From Chondromyces crocatus (GTDB taxonomy: Bacteria; Myxococcota_A; Polyangia; Polyangiales; Polyangiaceae), in assembly GCF_001189295.1 (NCBI RefSeq), contig NZ_CP012159.1, forward strand, positions 10,497,856 to 10,561,855: a stretch of 64,000 bases of DNA, in the 5' to 3' direction. The notes beneath the pieces were generated by a model. That model did no database searches, was not told the origin of the DNA, and saw only the letters and a program-made list of their open reading frames with translations. Both the position numbers and the translations under genes were made by a program. This document shows, in pieces, positions 18,105-27,400 of the stretch (the first letter of the stretch is position 1; each line of letters starts with the position of its first letter).

Positions 18105-18362
18105 GTCACCGAGCAGGACGTCCATCGGGCGCTCGCGCCCCGGCTCGCCTTTGGCCCTCACGATGGCTTCAACCTCGACGCACTCTGGGACCAGTTGTCG
18201 ACGGACGTGGAGCGGCCCGTGCGAATCGTCTGGCTCCACGCGGAGGCGTCCAGGAGACATCTCGGGGAGGGATTCGACCGGCTCGTCGCCATCCTGCGAA
18301 AGGCCGAGGAGCAGGATGTCAGGTTTGGCTGGCGCGATCGGCTCACGTTCGAGCTGAGGTGA
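18105..18362 (+). pseudogene. Barstar-like immunity gene lacking a start
   Basis: The frame ending at TGA 18360-18362 reads RRVTEQDVHRALAPRL, then FGPHDGFNLDALWDQLST, then a barstar-like second half (VRIVWLHAEASRRH, LVAILRKAEEQ). The GxNLDALWD signature is that of barstar, the intracellular inhibitor of barnase-type RNases. No ATG, GTG or TTG occurs between an in-frame stop at 18054 and this region, so the first 8-10 residues are missing. It lies directly behind the lipoprotein stop and ahead of another small immunity-like gene. It is probably a truncated remnant; a non-standard start cannot be ruled out. Confidence 0.6.
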
Positions 18363-18400
18363 CCGCTGCTCGGCGCACAGGCGCAACGGAGGGGAACGCG

Positions 18401-18802
18401 ATGGTCAAAACCCAACTTGCAGCAATCCGGAGGCTATGCGCGGACCTCGGACTTCCAGAAGGGGGCCCTTACACCCAGGACTGGGCCTATGAGCTGCCGG
18501 AGGAGTTCCGGAGCGAGGCCCACTTCTACAGGTACGTCGACGCCTACCAGAATGCCGCGTACGGGGATCTGGAGCGACAGGTCCTCGTGGAGCTGACGCT
18601 GGACGTGGTCAATGACCTGATGCAACGCGACGGCGGCACGGGCGAAGCCGCATGGAGCACTCTGGCGACGGTCATCCGTCGGCATCCGGGTCTCCACCGA
18701 GATCAAGTCGAATACTGGGCGTCATTCGACGCAGATCTGGAGGATGCCTTCACATTGACCCCTCTCGTGCGTGAACTCTGGAATGAACTCTATGGCGCAT
18801 GA
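18401..18802 (+). CDS. Small acidic helical protein, possible immunity protein
   Basis: 133 residues from ATG 18401 with GGAGGGG upstream. It is acidic and helical (LAAIRRLCADLGLPEGGPYT, DLERQVLVELTLDVVNDLM, TLATVIRRHPGLHRDQVEYW), with no signal peptide or enzyme motif. It follows a barstar remnant, is convergent with the HNH nuclease gene 170 bp away, and has the size and charge usual for immunity proteins. This role is inferred only from context. Confidence 0.6.
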   Translation: MVKTQLAAIRRLCADLGLPEGGPYTQDWAYELPEEFRSEAHFYRYVDAYQNAAYGDLERQVLVELTLDVVNDLMQRDGGTGEAAWSTLATVIRRHPGLHRDQVEYWASFDADLEDAFTLTPLVRELWNELYGA

Positions 18803-18972
18803 GACATTCGCCACCGGCTCCACATCGCTCATCAGGGCGCGCGGAGCTCGACGGGTGAGCCCATCGCAGCGCAGAGCGCCATGCTCATTGGCCACAGCCA
18901 CCGGAGCGTCCGGTCCTCGTGGGGCTCGCGCGTGCCAGCTCCCTCGACCCGTGATGGCGCCTCGGCGACGCG

Positions 18973-19566
18973 CTACTTCCCCTTCCGCATGGAGCAGCTC
19001 GAGCCAGGGCAATCGCCCACGCGCTGGGGTGCAATGGAGTCAGAGTCCTTCGGCCCGTTCTTCTTGCTGTTGCAGCCCTTGTGCGCCGGGGCCAGGTTGC
19101 TCGCATCCTGCAGCACGGCGCGAACGTCTTTCGTCAAGGTGACGCTCCAGTGGGTGCCATTGCAGCACACGTCGACCGTGCGGATCTCGGTCTTCAAGCG
19201 GGCCCAGGGGACCTTGTGCTCGATGGAGGGTCCGTCAGCGCCCGCGGCGCCTTTGACGATGGGCTTCTTGCAGAGGTAGCACGTCCATGGTTTCGGCTGA
19301 CGGTCCCACCACTGGCTCGCAAAGGTGTTCTCGAATCCTCGCCATGAGCCCGAATAGATGTTCTCGCCATTGACGCTCTTGGGAGCAATCTTCTTCTTGC
19401 TGGCCTCCAGCAGCTTCTGAACCGCTCCTGGCTGTTTCTCCTCCAGCCCCTTCAGCGTCTCGGCGACCTTGGCGCCTCCCCGCGTCCGGCCACGCTTGTC
19501 GACGCCCTTGAGAGCTTGCTCGGTATGGCGCTGAACCTGTCGCTCCTCACGCGAAGGTCTGGGCAT
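18973..19566 (-). CDS. HNH endonuclease-like protein, last gene of DUF2589 operon
   Basis: 197 residues. A basic helical N-terminal 90 residues precedes an HNH fold: TCYLCKKPI (first Cys pair, near 97), SIEHKVPW (the metal His, near 116), a second Cys pair (VCCNG), and NLAPAHKGCNSKKNG (late Asn/His/Cys). The CxxC, EH, H and CN spacing is that of zinc-supported HNH nucleases, which cut DNA. It is the last of five genes in one orientation, 73 bp after the preceding one. It could be the effector of that operon or a separate DNA-repair or defence nuclease. There is no signal peptide. Confidence 0.8.
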   Translation of the reverse strand: MPRPSREERQVQRHTEQALKGVDKRGRTRGGAKVAETLKGLEEKQPGAVQKLLEASKKKIAPKSVNGENIYSGSWRGFENTFASQWWDRQPKPWTCYLCKKPIVKGAAGADGPSIEHKVPWARLKTEIRTVDVCCNGTHWSVTLTKDVRAVLQDASNLAPAHKGCNSKKNGPKDSDSIAPQRVGDCPGSSCSMRKGK

Positions 19567-19639
19567 TACGCTGTGCTCCTTTCTTCATCGCAGCTCGCGT
19601 CCATGGCCGTCGGATCGAGATGGAGAAGGCCATCGCCCA

Positions 19640-20734
19640 TCAGGGCCCACCACGGATGTTCTCGATCAGCTTCTCGATGCTTTTGACATCCTTGACGATC
19701 TCCCTGACCACGGAGAGCATCTCGCCAGGGTGCTTCAGGCTGGCCATTTTCTGGGTGAAGGTCGCGTCGTCCACCTTCACGCCGGCCTCGGTGAGCAGCA
19801 TGGCCATGTCGTCGGCGAATCTCTCGCAGTTCTGGTAGACGTCATTCGCCGCCCTCCCTCTGCGCTTCACGACCATCAGCTTGGCGCCGATCTGGACGCC
19901 CTCTTTGAGGCTCCCGGCCTTCTTCACCTTGGTCTCCAGCGCAGCGATGTTCGTGAACATGCTGTCGACCGACTGGCGAATGCTGGTGACCTCATTGCGG
20001 TATTTCTTCCGGGCCTTCTCGGCGGCATCGGCTTTCGATTTCACCTTGCCGTAGATCGTCTTGGCGAAGCGCGTGACGTTCTGCTTGGCGGTCCTGTCCG
20101 CCTTTTCTTCCCCGATCACCTGCCGCTGCTTGTCGGTGAAGTAAGCGCCCATCTTCTTCAGCAGCGCGGCGCGGAGCTGCTCCTCGCCCTTGGAGGCTTC
20201 GTAGATGGTATTGACGAGGCTGTAGATCTTCTTGACCAGCTTGATCCAGGCGAGGATGTCGGTGCCGCCAGTCGCGATGAGGTCGAATACCTTGTTGGCA
20301 ATGCCGACGGCTTTGAATGCCGTCCTCACGACCGTCGCGGCGCGGGCTTCGAGCAGGTTCCTGTCGCCCTGGGCTTCCTTGCGGAGGCGCTCCTGCACCG
20401 CCGTATTGACCCGGCCTTGTAATGCCTTGATGGCGTTCTGCACGCTCGCCGACGTAGCGGAGGCCATCTTCTGGGCGCCTTCGCTGTCGTTCTTCTTGGC
20501 GAGCTCGCGCACCTTGCCTTCCAGGACCTTGATCTCCTGCGAGATCGTCTGCGCGCAGCGGGTGACTTCCTGGTTCCCGGCGGCGACGCAGCGGTCCACC
20601 TTGCTGGAAGGTAAGGGGCTCTTGCTGTCGATGGTCACGGTGACGGTGACCTTGGTGTCACCGAGGTCGAGAACCTTCGGGTCGGGCTTGCTGGGGCAGA
20701 GATCGGCGGTGATCGTCTTGGTCACGGTCGGCAT
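19640..20734 (-). CDS. Coiled-coil protein of unknown function
   Basis: 364 residues. The first 45 residues are beta-rich and Thr/Val-rich (PTVTKTITADLCPS, KVTVTVTIDSK), and the remainder is long-helical with heptad character (QTISQEIKVLEGKVRELAKK, VDSMFTNIAALETKVKKAG). A moderately hydrophobic section near residues 140-180 (AFKAVGIANKVFDLIATGG) might touch a membrane. No family was recognised. It is fourth in the DUF2589 operon (51 bp after the third gene) and precedes the HNH nuclease. The long coiled coil suits a structural or scaffold subunit. Confidence 0.72.
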   Translation of the reverse strand: MPTVTKTITADLCPSKPDPKVLDLGDTKVTVTVTIDSKSPLPSSKVDRCVAAGNQEVTRCAQTISQEIKVLEGKVRELAKKNDSEGAQKMASATSASVQNAIKALQGRVNTAVQERLRKEAQGDRNLLEARAATVVRTAFKAVGIANKVFDLIATGGTDILAWIKLVKKIYSLVNTIYEASKGEEQLRAALLKKMGAYFTDKQRQVIGEEKADRTAKQNVTRFAKTIYGKVKSKADAAEKARKKYRNEVTSIRQSVDSMFTNIAALETKVKKAGSLKEGVQIGAKLMVVKRRGRAANDVYQNCERFADDMAMLLTEAGVKVDDATFTQKMASLKHPGEMLSVVREIVKDVKSIEKLIENIRGGP

Positions 20735-20785
20735 GGGGGCGGACTCCTTCCGGCGGTAACGGGATCGTCGGTCGCACGAGGTGGC

Positions 20786-21379
20786 TCATGACCCGGGCTT
20801 GGCGGCGGAGCCGGCGCTGCTCACGTCGGCGAGGCGGCTGAGGACGCGGTCGAGGAGGAACAGGCGGTCGGGGGTGGGGAGCGAGGCGGCCAGGTAGACG
20901 GTGAGCGAGCGGGTCTCCGCGCACTGGACGAGGGCGTGCCAGACTTGGCGGAGCCAGTCCATCCAGACGGGAGACCGGGGAGGGAGGCCGCCGGCCATGG
21001 CGGCGGTGGTGACGCCCTCGGCGAGCTTCTCCTCGAAGCGCTCCAGGCGCTCCTCGGCTTCCACGACGATCTGGCGCATCACCGCCTCGGCGCGCTCCAG
21101 GGCCTCGGTGGCGGCGGCGTTCTGGGCGCGGCGCAGGACGGCGCGGGTGCGGTCCTCGCCGCCAGGGAGGGCGTCCGACACGCGGAGGATGCGGCTGCGG
21201 AGGGCGGACATCTCCGAGCCCTGCGGGAGGCGCAGCTCGGACATCACCTTCTCGCCGGTGGTCAGCCAGGCGAGGGAGTCGGTGATGAAGCGCGGGTCGC
21301 CGCGCTGGTAGTTGTCCATCAGCGCCTTCAAGGTCGAGAGGTGCGCGCCGAGGCGCTCGATCCGCATGAAGAGGAACAC
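20786..21379 (-). CDS. Helical protein of DUF2589 operon
   Basis: 197 residues, almost entirely helical and Ala/Leu/Arg/Glu-rich (RAEAVMRQIVVEAEERLERF, EEKLAEGVTTAA). A Trp-containing segment near the middle (VWMDWLRQVWHALVQ) is its most distinctive feature. It begins 3 bp after the stop of the preceding gene, so the two are almost certainly translationally coupled and may form a complex. No family or catalytic motif was recognised. Confidence 0.72.
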   Translation of the reverse strand: MFLFMRIERLGAHLSTLKALMDNYQRGDPRFITDSLAWLTTGEKVMSELRLPQGSEMSALRSRILRVSDALPGGEDRTRAVLRRAQNAAATEALERAEAVMRQIVVEAEERLERFEEKLAEGVTTAAMAGGLPPRSPVWMDWLRQVWHALVQCAETRSLTVYLAASLPTPDRLFLLDRVLSRLADVSSAGSAAKPGS

Positions 21380-21382
21380 GCG

Positions 21383-22297
21383 TCACTCCTGCGTGAGCTT
21401 CCAGACCCGGGAGCCGTCGCGCTGCTCCTCGCCCACCCACTCCAGGCCTTCTTCGAGGAGGGTGAGGTGGAGCTGCGTGACCGTGGCCGGACCTCCGCCC
21501 GCGTTCTTGATGGTGTCGGTGTCCACGAGGACGTCGAGGTCCGGCAGCGCGGTGGGGCGCACGACGGCGGCGCGCTGGGCGGCCTCGGCGACCTGCTGCA
21601 GGAGCGTGGTGGTGGGCTTGATCGCGAGCACGGCCTCGGCACGCTGACGGGCGTCCTCCGGGTCGAAGCTGCGCCCCGCGGTGGGGTCCAGCAGCTGCGC
21701 TTGCATGAGCGTGCGGCGGAGGAGGCGCCGGAGCACCTTGGTGCTGGTCTCGCGGGCCGCTTCCCGGAAGAGGGAGTCGGAGATGGCCACGCCGCCGCTC
21801 CTCTGGTGCAGGTCGAGCAGCTCGTCGGCGAGCTCGCGCCCGAGGTCGGCCTGGTAGGTGGCGAGGAAGCCCTGGACGAGGGAGACGGCATCGAGGAGCC
21901 GCTTGCTGGCGTCGGCGGTGGCGCGGGTCTCCTCGTCGTCGAGGCCCTGAAGCGCGGAGGAGCCTGCGCTGGCGCTCTTCGCCGCGAGCTGGTCGACCGG
22001 GGCGAGCGCGTCGAGGGCCGCGCCGAGCGCCTTCGTGGTCGCCTCGGCGACGCTCCCGGGCACGGCGGCCTCGGCCTGCACGGCAGGGACGACGCCGGTG
22101 ATCATGATCGGGAGGGTGACCGCGATGCGGCTGAAGCGGAGCCTCGGGACGGGCAGCCCGCGGAGCATCTCGTTCTGGCGGTAGCGGTCGGCGATGCGGA
22201 GGGCCTCGACGTCGGCCACGTTGCGGGCCGAGGCGATGCTGGAGACGAGGGCGCCGAGCACGTCGGAGAGCTTGAGCTTGGGTTTCTGGGGGTCCAT
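21383..22297 (-). CDS. Second subunit gene of DUF2589 operon
   Basis: 304 residues. The start (LSDVLGALVSSIASARNVAD, EALRIADRYRQ) and the strand LRFSRIAVTLPIMITGVVP recall the layout of proteins encoded beside DUF2589 genes: a helix with paired Ala/Ser, then a beta-strand of the form xxxTLPI. The middle is helical (VSLVQGFLATYQADLGREL), and the end is a small beta domain (ATVTQLHLTLLEEGLEWVG). It is 57 bp downstream of the DUF2589 gene. I read it as a diverged DUF2589 partner, which is an inference from order and pattern. Confidence 0.72.
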   Translation of the reverse strand: MDPQKPKLKLSDVLGALVSSIASARNVADVEALRIADRYRQNEMLRGLPVPRLRFSRIAVTLPIMITGVVPAVQAEAAVPGSVAEATTKALGAALDALAPVDQLAAKSASAGSSALQGLDDEETRATADASKRLLDAVSLVQGFLATYQADLGRELADELLDLHQRSGGVAISDSLFREAARETSTKVLRRLLRRTLMQAQLLDPTAGRSFDPEDARQRAEAVLAIKPTTTLLQQVAEAAQRAAVVRPTALPDLDVLVDTDTIKNAGGGPATVTQLHLTLLEEGLEWVGEEQRDGSRVWKLTQE

Positions 22298-22354
22298 GCG
22301 CGCGGGAGGGGAGATGGAGCCGCCGGGCGCTCCCAGGTCCGGCGGCTCCGAGGG

Positions 22355-23362
22355 TCAGCCTCGACTGAGGAGGAGCTTGTTGTGCGCGGGGTCGAGCCCC
22401 ACGATCGTGTAGTTGATCCCGCCGACCGAGAGACGGGCGCCGGTGGTGAACTTGGAGATGTCGCCGTCGATCACCATCTCCGTGACGACGGTGGTGGCGG
22501 CCGTCCGGGGATCCGGCATGGCGGGCACGGACGGCTGCGGCCCGGGAGGCAGCGGGGCAGGAGCGCGCCTGGTCCCCATCGAGGCCACCTTGGGGGGGTT
22601 CTTGACCGTGACCGGAGTGCCTACCTTGACCACGTTGGCGAGCGCAGGCGCGAATGTCAGCTCGCTGGTCGACGTGTCGATCGAGCTGACGGTGCGAGGA
22701 GCGCCGTCGAGCATGAACGTGCCACCCTGGACCACGGCGGCGAGATTGCCAGCAACCTCGATCTTGGTGTCGGTGGCGGTGGTATCCGTCGTGACGGTCA
22801 GCGAGATCGTTCCTCCGGTGACCTGCTTCTCCTCGATGACGTTCTCGAGGAGGGTCAGCAGGCGCTCGGTGCCGGAGGGCATGTCCTGGTTCCTGACCTG
22901 CACCATCACGTGCATGTCGAAGGTCCGCTCCTCCTTGTCGGAGTTCGAGCTCTTCTTCTGGTAGGAGGTCTTCGACTGGACCGAGGCGTTCACGAACCAC
23001 GCCCGGGTCGAGGCCGACGCATCGACCACCTGCTCGAAGTTCTGCTCCGAGTGCGACTCGGTGATCGAGGTGATCTTGGCGTTGAACTCGATGGTCCCGC
23101 TCTCCACCGTGACGTATGGGATCGGGAGCATCGTGATGAAGGGGACCGTCAGGGTGAAGTCCTGATCCTGCCCCTGGTCATCCTTGCGGGTGTAGCTGAA
23201 GTCGACGTTGATGACCTTGCCATCCTGGTCGAAGCCCACCTCGCGGATGAAGTTGGCGGTGGTGATGGCCGACCTGGCCTGCGCCTCGACGATGGCGTTG
23301 AGCGGGCCGCCGATCAGGTTGCCGAAGTCCAGTGTGGCTAATTCTCGTCCTGAAACAGGCAT
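22355..23362 (-). CDS. DUF2589 domain protein with C-terminal extension
   Basis: About 335 residues from ATG 23360-23362, with AAGGAG 8 bases upstream; a farther in-frame Met is rejected for lack of a ribosome site. The first 200 residues follow the DUF2589 pattern: LIGGPLNAIVEAQARSAITT, ANFIREVGFDQDGKV, TLTVPFITMLPIPYVTVESG and TIEFNAKITS. The extension after residue 210 has two small repeated beta segments (GGTFMLDGAPRTVSSID; GARLSVGGINYTIVGLD) joined by a Pro-rich linker. DUF2589 has no known activity. As first gene of a five-gene operon that is divergent from a Tc toxin locus, it defines a candidate uncharacterised system. Confidence 0.85.
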   Translation of the reverse strand: MPVSGRELATLDFGNLIGGPLNAIVEAQARSAITTANFIREVGFDQDGKVINVDFSYTRKDDQGQDQDFTLTVPFITMLPIPYVTVESGTIEFNAKITSITESHSEQNFEQVVDASASTRAWFVNASVQSKTSYQKKSSNSDKEERTFDMHVMVQVRNQDMPSGTERLLTLLENVIEEKQVTGGTISLTVTTDTTATDTKIEVAGNLAAVVQGGTFMLDGAPRTVSSIDTSTSELTFAPALANVVKVGTPVTVKNPPKVASMGTRRAPAPLPPGPQPSVPAMPDPRTAATTVVTEMVIDGDISKFTTGARLSVGGINYTIVGLDPAHNKLLLSRG

Positions 23363-24417
23363 GGATGTCTCCTTGGTTCTACCGCAGGCAGGCGGCCCGC
23401 CCCGTGGCAGCGACGAGCGTAGCATGACCGGCTGACCGGGTGGTAAGGGCGACCACGCGGGGGTGTACGGAAGGAAGACCCCTGTCTTCGTCGGATCCGG
23501 CTGGATTCATGCATCCCCTCCGCGCAGAGCGCTGCCCTACCAGCCCCTCGGGCATCGCGCCGGACTGACCGATCGCCGGCGCCGAGCTTCGTCGTGTGAC
23601 GCGTCTGCCGCGACTCCGTTCTTCACGGCCATGTCGTTGGTGGTCGGACGAAGGGGCAGCAGTCCACGATTCCCGAACAGATCATGCCAGCTGCAGCCAG
23701 CGAGATACGGCGCCCACGCCAGATGGCTGCGCGACGGGGTCCGCGCATTCCACGGTCGAAAACGGAGAGAGTGAGCAAGCCCGACAGATGATTTCGAGCA
23801 AACAATCGCACCTTGGGACGACGCTGCTCCAGAATCCCCTCGAATGAGTCACGTCGGAGCGCCGTTCCTCGATGCTCTCGTCAGCTGAATACGGCGACTC
23901 GCCATCCAGCGGCGGAGGGATTGGCCCGCCGAAGAGGCGCGGCCACGCACCAGCACGCGCTTTCTTCCCGCGTCGGCGCGGGGGTCGGACCCTGCCAGAC
24001 AGTCGAATGACATCGACATCATCGGTTCCAGCCATTGCGGTGCTGGCGTGGAAGATCCTGCCCTCAGGTCTCACCTCACGAGTCGTGTATAGGCCCTCAC
24101 GGTTACGGGTTGACCAGGGGCGAAAACATAAGACAGACTGCATCCCGTCGCGCGGCTCCGCTCGTCGGTGAACGCGTTCGATCCAGGGTATTCGTCCATC
24201 GTCTCCCTTCGCGCCGTCCCTCATTGCAAGGATGGCTCGCGCGGGCCTGCCGACAGCAGCCCCGTGCCATTCATCGCCCTGCGCACGCGATTCTAGCCAA
24301 TCGAATGCGCACGTCATCTTGCCGGCGCTCCTCATGGCCGGTTCGGTCCACGGGTGCGCCCGCAGCTCGTGAACCATCCATGCGACCTCCCGAGCCCACT
24401 CCCCAGGAAGGCCCCTC
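23363..24417. other. Long divergent intergenic region, no gene supported
   Basis: About 1.05 kb separates the DUF2589 operon from the Tc toxin locus. Open frames exist on both strands, but none has a plausible start, ribosome site or recognisable protein, and one runs into the TcA gene antisense. It should hold both promoters; I could not assign convincing -35/-10 boxes. AGGAAG at about 24405-24410 is the ribosome site of the TcA gene. Confidence 0.6.
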
Positions 24418-27400
24418 ATGAACAGCGAATTCAATGACGAGACATTCATTCTCCACGCGCGCGTGATCGATGTCCGTGATTCGACAGGTATCAGCGGCCT
24501 CACGGTGGAGGGCTGGAGCCGGAGGTCGCAAGGCCACGAACTTCTGGCCGTGGCCACCACGGAGCAAGGCGGCTATTTCGTCTTCGAGATCGATCGGGCG
24601 ACGCTCGTGTCGCTCGTGGGCGTGAAGCCAGTCATGCTCTCGTTCCGGATCTTCGATGACAGTCTGCTGCTGCTCGACACGGGCACGACACTTCAATGGC
24701 GCGTGGGGGATCCAGAAACCTCGCTGACCATCGAGGTCAACCCGGCCGCCACGCCGAGCATCGGCGCGCGCTCGAACTGGAGCGTGCGAGGGAAACTGGC
24801 CGATTCAGACGGCAATCCGCTGCAGGGCAAACGTGTCACCGCGGTGGATCGCAACGTCGGTCTTCCGGACAAGTCACTCGGCGAGAGCACGACCGACATC
24901 CGGGGGCGCTTCAGGATCACGTACGACGGGACGGACCTCGGCCGGCCACACAAAGCGCGTGCCGATCTCGCCGTGCGCGCGCTGGAAGCGGTCACGTCAG
25001 AGGAGCTGGCGAAAGCGTTCGTCTGTCGGGCGCCGCCGAACGCCGTCGTCGATTTGACCGCAACCGAGCCCCCCCAGAAAACCTCGGAGTTCGAGCGGCT
25101 CGCTGCCGCGGTGACGCCCGTCATCGGGTCCGTCGAGCCCCACGAACTGGGCGACGGCGATGTGGATCTGGCGGCCTGCAGCGCCGAGGTCGATCGAGAC
25201 CACCTCCATCTTTTTGTGCTCGCTCATCGAATGGCCGAGGGGACCACGATCGACCCGGAGGTCTTCTATGGGCTGCTTCGCTGGGGCTTGCCGACGGAGC
25301 GTCCACAGCTCGTCCTGGCGGGGCGCACCGTCCATGAGGAAGCGCTTCGCTGGGCCGTGGACGAGAACATCATCCCTGCCATGACGGAGGGCGACATCAA
25401 TGACGCCCTCGAGGAGCTCACCAATCTTGCCGCGACGGTGGCCCTGGAAGAGGAGCGGACCCCGGGGGCCGGGATGCTCAGCGACCTGCTGGCCACCGCG
25501 CTGCCCGATCCGAATCGGCAGGTCAATCTCTTGAAGCGCTACGTGGACCACGACGGGCCAGCTTCGGCGTTCTGGGAGGAGCTGCGGAACGATCCCGGGT
25601 ACACAGGCTCCGAGGTCGACAAGGTGCAGCTCGCCCTTCAGCTCGGCGTGCTCGTACGTTATCACTTGCCGCTCTTCCATCATCTGGAGGATGGCTTCGC
25701 GACGAGCACGTTCCAGTCCTTGCGAGAGCTGGCAATGCTGCAAGAGGACGACTGGATCGATCTACTCAAGGACGATACCAATGGTCCCATCATTGGCGCA
25801 CCTGCGGATATTCCGGGGGATACGACCGACGAGCGCATCCATCATTATGCTTCCGTACTCACGCAGAGCCTCGAGGCCGCATTCCCAGGGGCAGCTCTGG
25901 CAGGGCGCTTGCCGGCAGCCCCCGCGGTCCTGACGGACGCGCTCGAAGTCCTGAGCCGGGTCAAGGATTTCGAGCTGGGCCAGGTACGCATCGACGATTT
26001 CCTCGCGGCAAATCCGGACACGCTCTCGGGCGTCAGCCAGCCCGCCGTCACGAAGGCGCAGCTCAAAGGGATCGACCGGCTCTACCGGCTGACCACATCG
26101 ACTGCGGAGATCTCCGCGCTGATGGAGACAGGGCTCGACTCGGCCCAGAGCGTGGTCCGGCTGGGGCGCGCGCGCATGGGCCAGCTCCTCGAAAACAAGC
26201 TCACGGTGGGACGCATCGACGCGATCTTCAGCGCGGCACGACAGGTGACCGCCTCGTCGCACACACTCGCGACCCGTTATCACGCGGCGTTCAACGGGCT
26301 CTCGGCGCACGTCCTGCCCACCCCTTCGGCGCCGGACATGTCCGAGATCGCGAGCTGGCCCGCCCTCTTCGGCTCCCTCGATTTCTGCGTCTGCGGCCAT
26401 TGCCGCTCCGTCTATGGGCCGGCGGCGTACCTGGTCGATCTGCTCCAGTTCCTCCACCGCCAGCTCGCAGGTCAGGGCTCGGCAACATGGTCCCATTACA
26501 GCATCTTCACGCAGCAGACGGTGCAGTTCACGTCGAACGACTCGGCGCGTGACATTCTCCTCGCCCGGCGGCCCGACATCGCCAGCATCGAACTCACCTG
26601 CAAGAACACCGACACGCAGCTCCCCTACGTCGATCTGGTGAACGAGATCCTCGAGTACGCCGTCGCGAACACCGAGCTGTCGCCGACGGTCGCGTTCCCC
26701 GAGCACATCGCCACGGTGGGCACCCCCGCGCAGCTCGCGGCGCTGCCTCAGCCGCCGCCAAGCGACAAGGAGGAGGTGCAGGAGATGGCCTATCAGCTCC
26801 TCGCCGAGGCACCCTATCCCTGGGGGCTGCCCTTCAACATCGGCCTGGAGGAGAGCCGCATCCACCTCGACCACCTGGGCGTCTCGCGCGCTCGGCTGAT
26901 GGAGGTGCTCGACCGCAGCGAGGAGTCCCGCCCCCATGCTCCGCCATCGGAGGCGCTGACGCTCGAACGGCTCCGGCTGTCGCCCGCCGGGTGGCAGCTC
27001 CTCCTGGGCACATTCACAGAGAGACCCTGGAAACTGTACGGGCTCCTCGAGACAGGCAACTCGCTCCAGGATCCCACGGGCACAAGCACGAGCCCCATCC
27101 AGGGCACCTGGGTCGGTGTCCTCCGGCACGTCTCCATCCTCCTGAATCGGACGGGGCTGACCTACGAGGCGCTGCGAGAGGTGCTCGCTACGGACTTCGT
27201 CGATCCCGAACCGAAGTCGCTCGCCATCGAAGCGGCCTCGGGGGCGGATCCGCTCACCTGCAAGATCGCGGAGCTGCGCGTCCCGGCGCTCGATGCCGCC
27301 GCGCTGGACCGAATTCATCGCTTCACCCGCCTGCAGCGGGCGCTCGGCTGGACGGTCGCCGAGGTCGACCAGGCGCTCAGCACGTTCGGCGGCGAACTCG

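Noticed and set aside
23682..24560. 292-residue minus-strand frame in the gap before TcA
   Set aside because: Overlaps the TcA start antisense, lacks a ribosome site and shows no recognisable motif.
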